A stretch of DNA of 64,000 bases from Pseudomonas solani. GTDB taxonomy: Bacteria; Pseudomonadota; Gammaproteobacteria; Pseudomonadales; Pseudomonadaceae. Where the stretch lies: NCBI RefSeq assembly GCF_026072635.1, contig NZ_AP023081.1:5700501-5764500 (forward strand), read 5' to 3'. Of the stretch, positions 7,889-16,134 are shown one piece after another. Within the stretch, counting starts at the first letter, position 1; each line of letters opens with the position of its first letter. A program made the translations under genes and the position numbers. The notes beneath the pieces were generated by a model. The model saw only the letters and a program-made list of their open reading frames with translations, was not told where the DNA came from and made no database searches.

Positions 7889-9658
7889 CTATTCGTCTGG
7901 ACCGCCAGTCTCGCCAAACAAGAATTTCCCTATGTACCAAATTGACCGTCCAACATTGTGAATAAGCTGCTCGCCTTGTCGCAAAGGTGAGCTATCTTCA
8001 TTTACGCCCGCGAGCTTAATCGCGTCTTTAACTTTCGAACCAGTAGGATGTGCGTCTCCTACGCGCATATCATAGGCACCGGCAATTTCAGTAAACACCT
8101 TCTGGGCGCCTTCGATTCCAATGCTCTGAGCCAAAATGCTTTGTAGCAATTTATTCGAGCCAAGTTTATCTTTCTCTGCATGCGTAGAAAGCTTGCGTAG
8201 TTCGCGTACGTTGAGCCTGTCGGAGAATACTCGAATAATGTCTTTGGCTAATCTGAGTAGGGTTGCTGTATCTCTGCTCGCAAATCTAGATATTTGCTGC
8301 CCTGTCTCGGCGTCATCAATATCATGGGTGAATAGGGATATATTATATTTTTCCCGAAATCCATTTTCTAGAAGCCTCATGCTTCCAAAGAATAGTTCTT
8401 CAACCGCATGTGTAGATGCTGGTTTTGCCTTCACCTGCGATTCTAGCAACTCGCTTGAGACTTTCCCTTCAGGTGCAATATTATGTGCTGCCCAAACATG
8501 TTGCTCCCACGAAGCCAAGCGTGCGACGTCATAGGCGTAGACGGTAACCAGGTCAGCGCTATTGATCCCAAAGTGAGTTTTATACCCCGACGTGGACTGA
8601 ATTGCCCCAGTTTCGCCGGTGTACCATTTTAATTTAAAGCCGCGATTATTCAGAAGCTCAGTGACAACGCTCGCCCGAAACCACAACCAACGACCGATTT
8701 CCTCGCTCTTAAGCGCTCGTGACGGCATTCGAGTTCCATCTGTTTCAACGATGAACTGAGGGAGGTTCGGGTCAGTATCTCCACGAACTCGCTGACTTTT
8801 TGATTGGTGGTCGACCCACTCCTCCCGCCAAAATTCCCCCTCGACCCGAACACCCTTATAGCCTCCATGATACCCATCGGAGCTTTCATGGCCTGTGTTC
8901 GTATCATTTTCAGGGCCCATCACCGGAGCGTCTTCATCCTCATCAACGTCGGTCCTCCAGGCACGAAACATCGCCCAGCTTCCTCCGAACACATCATTGA
9001 GATCCCTAACGATTAGCTCGAACCTGCCGTTATCTCTTTCCTCACTTCGCGTTTGCAAATTTAAATAAACGCTACTCTGCAATGCGGCGACGTTTTCTAC
9101 TCGCTGTCGATAATATGCCAAGCGGAGTGACAGGTTTCTAGCTGCCAAATAGTCAATTAGAAACTCCCTTTTTATTTCAATAAGACTATGCTCGCCGTTC
9201 GAATCAAAGGTTTCGCGAGCTACTACTATGAAATTTTCTTCAGGCCTAACCCAGTTATCACCTTCCTTGATGAGGCGTAGCGCAACGATGAGATCAGGGC
9301 TCAATATCCATTTACTGCCTCCAATGACAGGTTGCGGCTGCTCATAAACTAAATTAAAGCCTATCGCCTCTTTATCATTGTATTGATATTGATCGATTGA
9401 TGCATAATATCCATCTTCGTACGCATGCGGGGCGATCGAATGTCCAATTCCTATGTCGCTCCAGCCAAGATTCTTCTCAACCAGCGCTCGATGCTCTGGC
9501 GGAAATGCAACGGAGCCACAACCGAAATATTCACTGACATGGCCTACCTGTTTTACATCTCCTTCCTTTTTCTCTATAGCTGCTCTCAAAGGAACCCATG
9601 CCGCGTTAGAAAATACTCTGCGAGTTTCCTTGGTTTGGAGAATCCACTCTTCAGTCAT
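7889..9658 (-). CDS. Large unknown protein with C-terminal HEPN-like motif, 589 aa
   Basis: The start at 9658 (MTEEWILQTKETRRVF) was preferred over an ATG at 9679 because GGAAG lies 7 nt before it. The N-terminal 400 residues have mixed alpha/beta character, Tyr and Trp rich, with an acidic insert near 240 (DVDEDEDAP). The C-terminal 150 residues are helical and contain DMRVGDAHPTG, where Arg532 and His537 form an R-x4-H HEPN-like motif. GC is low relative to the window. It is the first gene of a probable two-gene unit with the 322-aa protein. I do not recognise the family. Confidence 0.65.
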   Translation of the reverse strand: MTEEWILQTKETRRVFSNAAWVPLRAAIEKKEGDVKQVGHVSEYFGCGSVAFPPEHRALVEKNLGWSDIGIGHSIAPHAYEDGYYASIDQYQYNDKEAIGFNLVYEQPQPVIGGSKWILSPDLIVALRLIKEGDNWVRPEENFIVVARETFDSNGEHSLIEIKREFLIDYLAARNLSLRLAYYRQRVENVAALQSSVYLNLQTRSEERDNGRFELIVRDLNDVFGGSWAMFRAWRTDVDEDEDAPVMGPENDTNTGHESSDGYHGGYKGVRVEGEFWREEWVDHQSKSQRVRGDTDPNLPQFIVETDGTRMPSRALKSEEIGRWLWFRASVVTELLNNRGFKLKWYTGETGAIQSTSGYKTHFGINSADLVTVYAYDVARLASWEQHVWAAHNIAPEGKVSSELLESQVKAKPASTHAVEELFFGSMRLLENGFREKYNISLFTHDIDDAETGQQISRFASRDTATLLRLAKDIIRVFSDRLNVRELRKLSTHAEKDKLGSNKLLQSILAQSIGIEGAQKVFTEIAGAYDMRVGDAHPTGSKVKDAIKLAGVNEDSSPLRQGEQLIHNVGRSIWYIGKFLFGETGGPDE

Positions 9659-10020
9659 GGTTAAGCTTCCGTTATTCATAACAGCGTCTTGGTCATGCGC
9701 GAATTTTCTTCGTCTTGTTTAAATATAGGCTTGCAGCTGCTCGCTATCCACGTGCAGGCTATTCGGGATACCCACCTTGTCAAGAGTGTACCGACGTACC
9801 TAGCGCAGAATGCTCACCTGTATTATTTGCTGAATTGTCCCGGCTTTCCCCGGCCACTCGATGACTACTTTTGGCCGATTGCGGCCGTTGATAGCTGATG
9901 CCTTAGCTGCCAATGGTTAGGCTCGGCGCGAACTGCCATCTACAACGCATCACCCGCAAGGCACCTCCTCCCCTTGCCCTAAACCCTCCCCCTCCCTATC
10001 CTCCCCCAGCCACGGTAAAT
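9659..10020. other. Non-coding gap upstream of the C4-like element
   Basis: No supported gene lies here. It contains the divergent 5' side of the 589-aa gene and a pyrimidine-rich tract (about 9960-10012, nearly all C and T on the + strand). A 72-codon ORF at 9913-10131 runs through the tract but has no clear ribosome-binding site and low-complexity Pro content, so it was not called. Confidence 0.5.
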
Positions 10021-10100
10021 CCCGTGGTCGGGTTTGACAGCCCGCATACGTTGGCGCGATTGCGCCAGTTGGTGCATGCGAAAAACGGCGAATGTTTTTT
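10021..10100 (+). ncRNA. Putative C4-like antisense RNA controlling an antirepressor gene
   Basis: Two hairpins are visible: CGGG/CCCG around the loop TTTGACAG (10029-10044) and TGGCGC/GCGCCA around GATT (10052-10067). The first loop contains TTGACAG (10034-10040), which is complementary to CTGTCAA at 10197-10203, downstream but before the antirepressor start. In phages P1 and P7 the C4 RNA is two hairpins whose loops pair with downstream mRNA to block the ant operon. The gene after this element encodes a BRO-N protein, the same domain as P1-type Ant. The exact ends are estimates. Confidence 0.45.
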
Positions 10101-10276
10101 GCAGGCATCAGCACGCATGCAGTTTTCATAACTGCTCTGCTTTATGGCAGGTCGCGCGGGGAGGTCCTCGTGGCCTGCCGGTTCCAACGTACCGGTCTGT
10201 CAACCCCGCGTGCCCTGTCACCCTTCGATTGACAGCGAATGGCGACAGCTACCTGACCTTACGTTGGAGCTGCACC

Positions 10277-10774
10277 ATGCATGACGCATCCACCCCCATC
10301 ACCTTTCAACGCCACTGCCATCAACTGCGCGCGGTGATGATCGACAACCGCCCCTGGTTCGTCGCCATCGATTTCGCCCTGATGATCGCCGCTGCCCGGC
10401 CCTATCGGCTGACCAAGCGCCTGTATCCCCACCAGCACCGTTTCGCGATGCTGCGCTTTGCCACCGGTCGTTGCGAGGAACTGGAGTTGATCAGCGAGGC
10501 CGGGCTTTACCGGGCGCTGTATCGCTTCGGGCACCCGGAGCATTGCGCGTTGAGCCAGTGGCTCAGCGATGAGGTGATCCCGGCGCTGTACGACTATCAC
10601 CGCGAGGTCGATGCCAGCCCGCGACGCATTCTGATGACCTGGGCGAACCAGCGTGTCGGCGCCCTGCGTTGGCAGGGGGAGCTGTGGATCGCGCGGCGGG
10701 ACCTGCCGCATTTCATGGCGGCGCACGATGACCCGGCGCTGAGTGATGGACCTAGCTGGAAGCGGTTCTTCTAG
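10277..10774 (+). CDS. BRO-N domain antirepressor-like protein
   Basis: The 165-residue protein has an N-terminal BRO-N (Ant-like) domain of about residues 8-112. Visible family features are RPWFVAIDFA, then LISEAGLYRALYRFGHPE and WLSDEVIPALYDYHRE. BRO-N proteins bind DNA and include phage antirepressors. No other phage gene surrounds it, so it is a solitary remnant or a domesticated regulator. The ATG at 10277 was chosen because it begins the domain. The upstream in-frame extension to 10034 overlaps the RNA element. About 250 bp of structured leader precedes it. Confidence 0.8.
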   Translation: MHDASTPITFQRHCHQLRAVMIDNRPWFVAIDFALMIAAARPYRLTKRLYPHQHRFAMLRFATGRCEELELISEAGLYRALYRFGHPEHCALSQWLSDEVIPALYDYHREVDASPRRILMTWANQRVGALRWQGELWIARRDLPHFMAAHDDPALSDGPSWKRFF

Positions 10775-10787
10775 GGCAGCAGCGAGT

Positions 10788-10812
10788 ACGCCGCATGGAG
10801 GTGCGGCGTTTC
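10788..10812 (+). terminator. Rho-independent terminator after the BRO-N gene
   Basis: An 8-bp stem ACGCCGCA/TGCGGCGT (10788-10795 and 10802-10809) with a 6-nt loop is followed by TTT. It sits 14 bp after the BRO-N stop codon. Confidence 0.6.
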
Positions 10813-10989
10813 CGGCCCCGGCGGCGCCCGCTGGCCGGCCAACTACCATTCAGCATGTTTATCCCCGCCAATACGGCCGTGAATGGCGGTTCGGCGCGGC
10901 TTGACCTTGAACCGGACTTGAACCTTAGGGTTCGACCCAGCGCCCCGTGCCCTTCGTCTTCGGGCGCGCTACGGACTTGAGGAGACCCC

Positions 10990-11925
10990 ATGCAAACCAT
11001 CCTGGGTGCCACCGGCCAGATCGCGGTGGAGTTGGCGCGGGAGCTGAACCGCGCCTATACGACGGACCTTCGGCTGGTGAGCCGCAGCCCGCGCAAGGTC
11101 AATGACGCCGATACACTGCTGCCGGCGGACCTGCTCGATGCCGGGCAGGCGGCCAGGGCGGTCGAGGGGAGCGACACCGTGTATTTCACGGCGGGCCTGC
11201 CGCCGGATACGCAGCTCTGGGAGACGCAGTTCCCGGTGATGTTGAAGAACGCTCTGGAGGCTACCCGTGCGGCCAAGGCTCGGTTCGTCTATTTCGACAA
11301 CACCTATATGTACCCACAGGACGCCCGCCCACTGACCGAGGCGACGCCGTTCGAGCCGGTCGGGCGCAAAGGCCGGGTGCGCGCGAAGATGGCGTCGATG
11401 GTGCTGGAGGAGATGGCGCGGGGAGAAATCCCGGTGCTTATCGGCCGGGCCCCTGAGTTCTATGGCCCGGACAAGACGCAAAGCATCACCAACACCCTGG
11501 TCATCGACAAACTCAAGGCGGGCCAGACGCCCCGCGTACCGGTGCGGGATGACACCCGACGCACCCTGATCTGGACCCCGGACGCGAGCCGCGCGCTGGC
11601 GGCCCTGGGCAATGCGCCGGATGCTTTCGGGCAGACCTGGCACCTGCCCTGCGATGACGACCGGCTGACCTACCGGCAGTTCGTGGCCCTGGCGTCCGAG
11701 TGGGTTGGCCGCGAGCCCTCCTATAAGGTGCTCGGCAAGTGGACCTTGCTGGCCGCCGGCCTGGTGTCCCGCCAGGTGCGCGAGCTGAGGGAGCTGCTGC
11801 CGCGCTACGAGCACGACAATCTCTTCGACTCCTCCAAGTTCAAGCAGCGGTTCCCCGAATTCGAGGTGACCACCTACCGCCAGGGACTCGAACAGGTGCT
11901 CGCCGGCTCGATTCGCCAGGCCTGA
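10990..11925 (+). CDS. NAD(P)-dependent epimerase/reductase of the extended SDR family
   Basis: The 311-residue protein starts with a nucleotide-binding fold (MQTILGATGQIAVELA, a GxTGxxG-type loop). The sequence YFDNTYMYP near residue 100-108 stands where the SDR catalytic Tyr region is expected. RAPEFYGPDKTQS is the usual substrate-side segment of sugar epimerase-like SDRs. The substrate is unknown. GAGGAGA sits before the ATG. It ends in a strong terminator and is convergent with the phl operon end. Confidence 0.85.
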   Translation: MQTILGATGQIAVELARELNRAYTTDLRLVSRSPRKVNDADTLLPADLLDAGQAARAVEGSDTVYFTAGLPPDTQLWETQFPVMLKNALEATRAAKARFVYFDNTYMYPQDARPLTEATPFEPVGRKGRVRAKMASMVLEEMARGEIPVLIGRAPEFYGPDKTQSITNTLVIDKLKAGQTPRVPVRDDTRRTLIWTPDASRALAALGNAPDAFGQTWHLPCDDDRLTYRQFVALASEWVGREPSYKVLGKWTLLAAGLVSRQVRELRELLPRYEHDNLFDSSKFKQRFPEFEVTTYRQGLEQVLAGSIRQA

Positions 11926-11927
11926 TG

Positions 11928-11958
11928 AAAACGCCGCATGAAAGTGCGGCGTTTTCTT
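11928..11958 (+). terminator. Rho-independent terminator after the SDR gene
   Basis: An 11-bp perfect stem AAAACGCCGCA/TGCGGCGTTTT (11928-11938 and 11945-11955) with loop TGAAAG is followed by CTTTG. The A and T flanks make it bidirectional in principle. Confidence 0.85.
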
Positions 11959-12041
11959 TGTTGCGTGTGCCGGACAGGAACGGTGGGCTGAAGCGGAACG
12001 CCGCCCGCCCCCCCTACAGGACTGTCGTGATTCACCTTGGA

Positions 12042-12112
12042 CGTAGGGTGTGTTGCGCGCACCTGGAGCTCGCCGGAAGCACCGAGCGGAGGTGCGCACG
12101 GCACACCCTACG
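12042..12112. repeat. REP-like imperfect inverted repeat
   Basis: Two 23-nt arms (12042-12064 and 12090-12112) are inverted copies with three mismatches, each beginning with the CGTAGGGTGTG type end. This is typical of Pseudomonas intergenic REP pairs. It lies between the two convergent terminators. Confidence 0.7.
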
Positions 12113-12154
12113 GCACGCGTTCACCCTGCCGGTTCTTCCACTTGAGCTCGAATG

Positions 12155-12184
12155 AAAACGCCGCATGGGAATGCGGCGTTTTTT
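12155..12184. terminator. Terminator at the end of the phl operon side
   Basis: A 12-bp perfect stem AAAACGCCGCAT/ATGCGGCGTTTT (12155-12166 and 12171-12182) has a 4-nt loop. On the minus strand it is followed by a T-run and lies 18 bp beyond the stop of the FAH-family gene. It almost duplicates the terminator at 11928. Confidence 0.85.
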
Positions 12185-12201
12185 GTGGGATGCACCACGC
12201 C

Positions 12202-13089
12202 TCAGGCCGCTCTGCCCTGCCCCGCGCGGCGGCGCGACGAAAGCGGCAGCAGGTGGCGCAGTTCCTCTTCGACGATGCGGTTTTCGAGGCGCATGTCGAG
12301 CATGGGGCAGCTCAGTTCCAGGCAGTCGCCGTGCTGCAGGTGCGTGGCGACGATCTCGCTGTCGAGGCGGCTGAACAGGTAGTGCACCATGCCCGGCTGG
12401 AGGAACTGCGGGTGCTGTTCCAACAGGGCTTCGCCGGCTTCCCGCGAGGCGCGCCAGGCCTGCGGGTCGAGGCGCAGGTGGGTTTCGCTGAAGCAGGTGC
12501 CATTGCGCTCGATGCGTTGCCGCAGGTGCAGCGGTTCGTCCAGCTCGCCCAGCAGCAGTTCCGAGGCCACCGCGCATTCCAGCAGGTGGGCGCGGGCGGA
12601 TTGGCCCTGCAGCGGGTCGTGCAGGTCGTGGCCGAGGGTGACGCCGATGTGGAGCAACTGGCCCCGCGAGCCCACCAGGTAGATGGAGACCAGGCAGGCG
12701 TCCGCCGCGATGGCCTGGACGTGGTACGGCACTTCGAGGTCATCGCGGTCGATGCGCAGGACGCGGCCATTGCCCTTGTAGAACCAGCCCGCGTCATCCC
12801 GCGCACCCAGCGGCAGGCCGCTGACGTGGGTGAGCAGCGGGTTGTCGGGCATGGCGGGCGGACGCAGGCGGGTTTCCTGACGCAGGGCGGGCAGCGTGTG
12901 CGTCGGGCCCGGCAGGTGGCGCAGGTGCGCCAGGTGGTCCTGGTGGCGGCGCGCGCAGTCCTGCAGGGTCTGGTAGAGGCCGCTGCTTTCGCCGTGGACG
13001 CGCACCGTATGCGCGGGGTCGTCGCCCAGCAGGCCGATGCGCGGCCCACCGCTGTGTTCGATGTCGAGGACTTTCAGGTAGTCGCCCAT
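12202..13089 (-). CDS. FAH-superfamily (AraD1-type) hydrolase/dehydratase at the phl operon end
   Basis: The 295-residue protein starts at MGDYLKVLDIEHS (13089). It reads GWFYKGNG near residue 115, then a core resembling fumarylacetoacetate-hydrolase folds (IYLVGSRGQLLHIGVTLGHD) and ends with an LSCPMLDMRLENRIV-type segment. AraD1 members act on 2-keto-3-deoxy acids; FAH members cleave C-C bonds of diketones. It begins only 5 bp after the stop of phlE and ends in a terminator, so it is probably the last gene of the phl operon, at the position called phlI in some strains. A role in metabolising phloroglucinol products is inference. Confidence 0.75.
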   Translation of the reverse strand: MGDYLKVLDIEHSGGPRIGLLGDDPAHTVRVHGESSGLYQTLQDCARRHQDHLAHLRHLPGPTHTLPALRQETRLRPPAMPDNPLLTHVSGLPLGARDDAGWFYKGNGRVLRIDRDDLEVPYHVQAIAADACLVSIYLVGSRGQLLHIGVTLGHDLHDPLQGQSARAHLLECAVASELLLGELDEPLHLRQRIERNGTCFSETHLRLDPQAWRASREAGEALLEQHPQFLQPGMVHYLFSRLDSEIVATHLQHGDCLELSCPMLDMRLENRIVEEELRHLLPLSSRRRAGQGRAA

Positions 13090-13094
13090 TTCAA

Positions 13095-14357
13095 TTACTC
13101 CCTTATTAACAATGCGCGGTTGGCCGGTAGCTCTGTGCCGCGCGCTGTTTGCGCGCGACGCTCCTTGAGCCCGAAGGCCAGACACAGGCCGCTGAGGCTG
13201 CCGGCCAGCGCCAGGTAGAGGATCGCCGGCAGGCCGTGGTGGGTGGCGAGGTAGCCAGCGAGGATCGGCGCCAGGCCGCCGCCGAGGATTTCCCCGAAGC
13301 CGATGACGATGCCGGTGGCCGCTGTGAGCAGGTGTGGTGCCACCGACTCGCCGGTGAGCGGGCCGACGGTCAGGCAGATGAGGCTGAAGTTGAAGAAGGT
13401 GATGCAGAACAGCACCCCGAACAGCAACCAGGGCTGCGCTGGCGTGACGATCAAGGTGGCCACCAGTGCCGCACTGGCGCAGAACGACAGGAGCACCATC
13501 GGCTTGCGCCCGAAGCGGTCGGACAGCCCGGGGATGACCAGTTGCCCGACGAAGCCGCCGAAGCCGATCGCCGAGATCACCAGCGCCATCGCCTCCAGCG
13601 ACAGCCCGAGGTGGTCGGTGAGGTAGCTGGGCAGCAGCGCGCAGAGCACGAACTGGCAGGTGAGGATGCAGAACATGATGCCGATGTTGCGCCGCACGTT
13701 GCCGCTGCCCAGTGCTGCCAGCCACAGGTGCCAGGGCCGCTCCGCCGTGGTGGCGGCCAGCGCCGGGACCGGGCGGTAGGTGCGCTGCAGCAGCCAGGCG
13801 AGGATGAACCCCGGGATGGCGACGCTGACGAACACCCAGCGCCAGGAACCGAGCCAGGCCAGCAGGCCGGCGGCGATCAGTGGGCCGAACCCGAGCGCGA
13901 GGATCGGGAACACCGCCTGCTGCACACCGAGGTTGAAGCCGCTGCGCCGGGGGTGCGAGACCTGGGTGGTGACGCTGATGCTGGTGGGCGTGAACGCGCC
14001 TTCCGAGAAGCCCATGAGGCCGCGCAGGAGGATCAGCCCGAGCACGCCCCCGGCCAGGGCGGAGAAGCCCGAGAGCAGGGAGAACGCCAGCACCGAGACC
14101 ACCAGCACGCGCTTGGCGCCGAGCCGCTCCACCAGGCAGCCCATGCCCAGGGCGGAGACGCCCCAGGTGAGCGCCAGGGCCGCGGAGATGTTGCCGAGGT
14201 CCTGATAGTCCAGCTGCAGGTCGCGCATGATCAGCGGGAACAGCGGCAGGATGATGAAGCGATCCAGCCCCACCAGGCCGAAGCTCAGCGACAGCAGGAT
14301 CACCATTCGTGTTTCGTAGCGGGCATCCCAGCCCGTATCGCTTGCCTGCTTGCGCAT
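13095..14357 (-). CDS. phlE: PhlE, major facilitator exporter of the DAPG cluster
   Basis: The 420-residue protein has about 12 hydrophobic segments and MFS features (DRF near helix 1, LGAKRV loop, GFSEGAFTPT, GLSDRFGRKPMV loop between helices). It follows phlD in the same direction, as in the known phlACBDE order, with GAGGAGG before the ATG. In P. fluorescens PhlE is thought to export phloroglucinols or confer resistance to them. The intergenic hairpin before it may lower its expression relative to phlD. Family placement is certain; substrate comes from context. Confidence 0.9.
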   Translation of the reverse strand: MRKQASDTGWDARYETRMVILLSLSFGLVGLDRFIILPLFPLIMRDLQLDYQDLGNISAALALTWGVSALGMGCLVERLGAKRVLVVSVLAFSLLSGFSALAGGVLGLILLRGLMGFSEGAFTPTSISVTTQVSHPRRSGFNLGVQQAVFPILALGFGPLIAAGLLAWLGSWRWVFVSVAIPGFILAWLLQRTYRPVPALAATTAERPWHLWLAALGSGNVRRNIGIMFCILTCQFVLCALLPSYLTDHLGLSLEAMALVISAIGFGGFVGQLVIPGLSDRFGRKPMVLLSFCASAALVATLIVTPAQPWLLFGVLFCITFFNFSLICLTVGPLTGESVAPHLLTAATGIVIGFGEILGGGLAPILAGYLATHHGLPAILYLALAGSLSGLCLAFGLKERRAQTARGTELPANRALLIRE

Positions 14358-14387
14358 GGCCTGCCCTCCTCAACTAAGGAGAAAGAG

Positions 14388-14413
14388 GGTGGCGCGGGTT
14401 ACCCCGCGCCACC
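14388..14413 (-). terminator. Intra-operon hairpin between phlD and phlE
   Basis: An 11-bp perfect GC-rich stem (14388-14398 and 14403-14413) has a 4-nt loop. On the minus strand it is followed by the pyrimidine-rich CCCTCTTTCTCC. It lies between the phlD stop and the phlE ribosome-binding site, so it may partly terminate the transcript or protect the 3' end of the phlACBD message. Confidence 0.6.
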
Positions 14414-14427
14414 GTGCCCGAGGGTAC

Positions 14428-15477
14428 TCAGGCTGCCCATTCACCGAGTGCCATTTCAGCGGTGAAGCCCGGCCCGAACGCGGCGAGCAGGCCTTTGCTG
14501 CCGGGTTTGGGGGAGCTGTCGAACTGCCGGCGGAGCACGTCGAAGACCACGACGCTGGCGATGTTGCCGGCCTCCGACAGGCTGGTGCGCGAGAGCGAGA
14601 CACGCTCGGACGGCAGGTCCAGGTGGCGGACCAGTTCGTCAAGGATCTTGCGGCCGCCGGTGTGGAAGATGAAGAAGTCGTTCTCCGCGCAGTTCTGCTG
14701 GTAGCCGGCCTGGTTGAGGCGCTCGATCACCGGGGCGACGTCCTTGATGGAGTTCATCACGGCCTTGTCCAGGGTGAAGTGGAAGCCGGTGTCCTTCACG
14801 TCGTACTTGATGAAGTGCTCGCTGTTGGGCAGGAAGAACGAGTCGGTGGCCTTGATGCGGAAGCCCTTGGCCTCGTCGTCCGCACGCAGCACGCAGGCGG
14901 AGACCGCGTCACCGAACAGGGCTGCCGAGATGAACGAGTGCAGCTTGGTGTCGTCCGGCTGGTAGCACAGCGAGGAGAACTCCAGCGACACGATGAGCAC
15001 GTGGTTGTCGTCCTTCAGGGTGGCGAAGTCGTGGGCGCGGTTGATGGCGGCGGCACCGGCCACGCAGCCGAGCTGGGCGATGGGCAGCTGGACGGTGGAA
15101 TTTGGCAGGCCGAGGTCGTTGATCAGGTGCGCGGTGAGCGACGGCATCATGAAACCGGTGCAGGAGGTGACGATGACCATGCGCACGTCCTCGGGCTTGA
15201 GGCCGGCGTTGTCCAGCGCCTGGCGGGCGGCCGCCGAAGACATTTCGCGGGCGGCGCGCTCGTAGACGATGCTGCGGTGGGTGAAACCGGTGTGGATGGC
15301 CAGCTCGTCGATGGGCAGCACCAGGTGGCGCTCGTTGACCTCGGTGTTGAGGATCATGCGCTTGGCCAGGGCCATGCGCGGGTGGTCGCTGTGCAGGCTT
15401 TCCAGATGCTCGATCATCTGCTGCTGGGTGATCTTGTGTTGCGGGAACAGTACGTGGGGCTGGCAAAGAGTCGACAT
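14428..15477 (-). CDS. phlD: PhlD, type III polyketide synthase (phloroglucinol synthase)
   Basis: This 349-residue enzyme condenses three malonyl-CoA to phloroglucinol, the first committed step of DAPG synthesis. The nucleophile Cys is in IAQLGCVAGAAA (Cys138), with the later His in FIFHTGGRKILDEL and Asn in SLSEAGNIASVV, giving the chalcone-synthase type Cys-His-Asn triad. Length and sequence match the characterised PhlD of P. fluorescens closely from MSTLC to the end. GAGGA precedes the ATG at 15477. About 200 bp separate it from phlB, enough for an internal signal. Confidence 0.97.
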   Translation of the reverse strand: MSTLCQPHVLFPQHKITQQQMIEHLESLHSDHPRMALAKRMILNTEVNERHLVLPIDELAIHTGFTHRSIVYERAAREMSSAAARQALDNAGLKPEDVRMVIVTSCTGFMMPSLTAHLINDLGLPNSTVQLPIAQLGCVAGAAAINRAHDFATLKDDNHVLIVSLEFSSLCYQPDDTKLHSFISAALFGDAVSACVLRADDEAKGFRIKATDSFFLPNSEHFIKYDVKDTGFHFTLDKAVMNSIKDVAPVIERLNQAGYQQNCAENDFFIFHTGGRKILDELVRHLDLPSERVSLSRTSLSEAGNIASVVVFDVLRRQFDSSPKPGSKGLLAAFGPGFTAEMALGEWAA

Positions 15478-15681
15478 GATGAATCCTCGTTAATCGTTCA
15501 AAATTTGTTCATTCGGTGGGTACAAACCCGTTCTTCAGGCACAGCCAAGCCCGTCGGCGCTGGCGGGGGCCAGCACTTCCCAGGAGGCGTCAGCAGGAGA
15601 AAAGGGCGTTAAACCGCACGCCGGAAAAAGGTTCTTGTTATGGCTGCCGCGGAGCCCATGCAGGCTCCGCGAGCGGAACAC

Positions 15682-16122
15682 TCAGTGGTCGAGCACGAAC
15701 TTGTAGGCGTACTGCCAGGCCAGGTTGCTTTCGCGCACCTGCTTGCGTACCACCATCCTCACGCGCGCCCCCACCTTGAGCTGGGCCTGGTCGACGACGT
15801 CGACGATCTCCGAGGCGATCACCAGGCCGTCGTCGAGACGCACCATGGCGATATGCCGCGGCACCACTTCGCCATAGCCCATGGCCGCGAGAATCGGGTT
15901 CTCGGCATTGGCCATGACTTCGATATGGCCGGTGCGCTGGCAGCGATAGGCGCTGACCTTGAGCGAGTTGCAGGCGCCGCAGACGGTGCGCCGGGGGAAG
16001 AAGATCTCCTGGCACTCGTCGCAGCGGGTGCCTTCGAGCCGGTACTTGCCGCCATGCTCGCGCCATTCGCGGAGCATGCTGGCGGTGGTCATCCGGTGGA
16101 TCTGTTCGGGGTAGAGAGACAT
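15682..16122 (-). CDS. phlB: PhlB, OB-fold/zinc-ribbon subunit of the acetyltransferase complex
   Basis: The 146-residue DUF35-type protein has a rubredoxin-like zinc ribbon (RCDECQEIFFPRRTVCGAC, two CxxC pairs) near residues 33-52 followed by an OB fold. PhlB is the small subunit that holds PhlA and PhlC together in the complex that acetylates monoacetylphloroglucinol and also does Friedel-Crafts acylations. The ATG at 16122 was chosen over a GTG at 16131 because AAGGAG is 8 nt before it, and because known PhlB starts at the matching residue. It follows phlC after 12 bp. Confidence 0.95.
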   Translation of the reverse strand: MSLYPEQIHRMTTASMLREWREHGGKYRLEGTRCDECQEIFFPRRTVCGACNSLKVSAYRCQRTGHIEVMANAENPILAAMGYGEVVPRHIAMVRLDDGLVIASEIVDVVDQAQLKVGARVRMVVRKQVRESNLAWQYAYKFVLDH

Positions 16123-16134
16123 GGTCGACACTCC

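Noticed and set aside
9913..10131. 72-codon frame before the BRO-N gene
   Set aside because: It is Pro-rich over a pyrimidine tract, lacks a ribosome-binding site, and overlaps the C4-like RNA.
12202..14373. 723-codon minus-strand frame
   Set aside because: Its first 428 codons are an out-of-frame reading of phlE. Only the last 295 codons, from 13089, form the real FAH-family gene.
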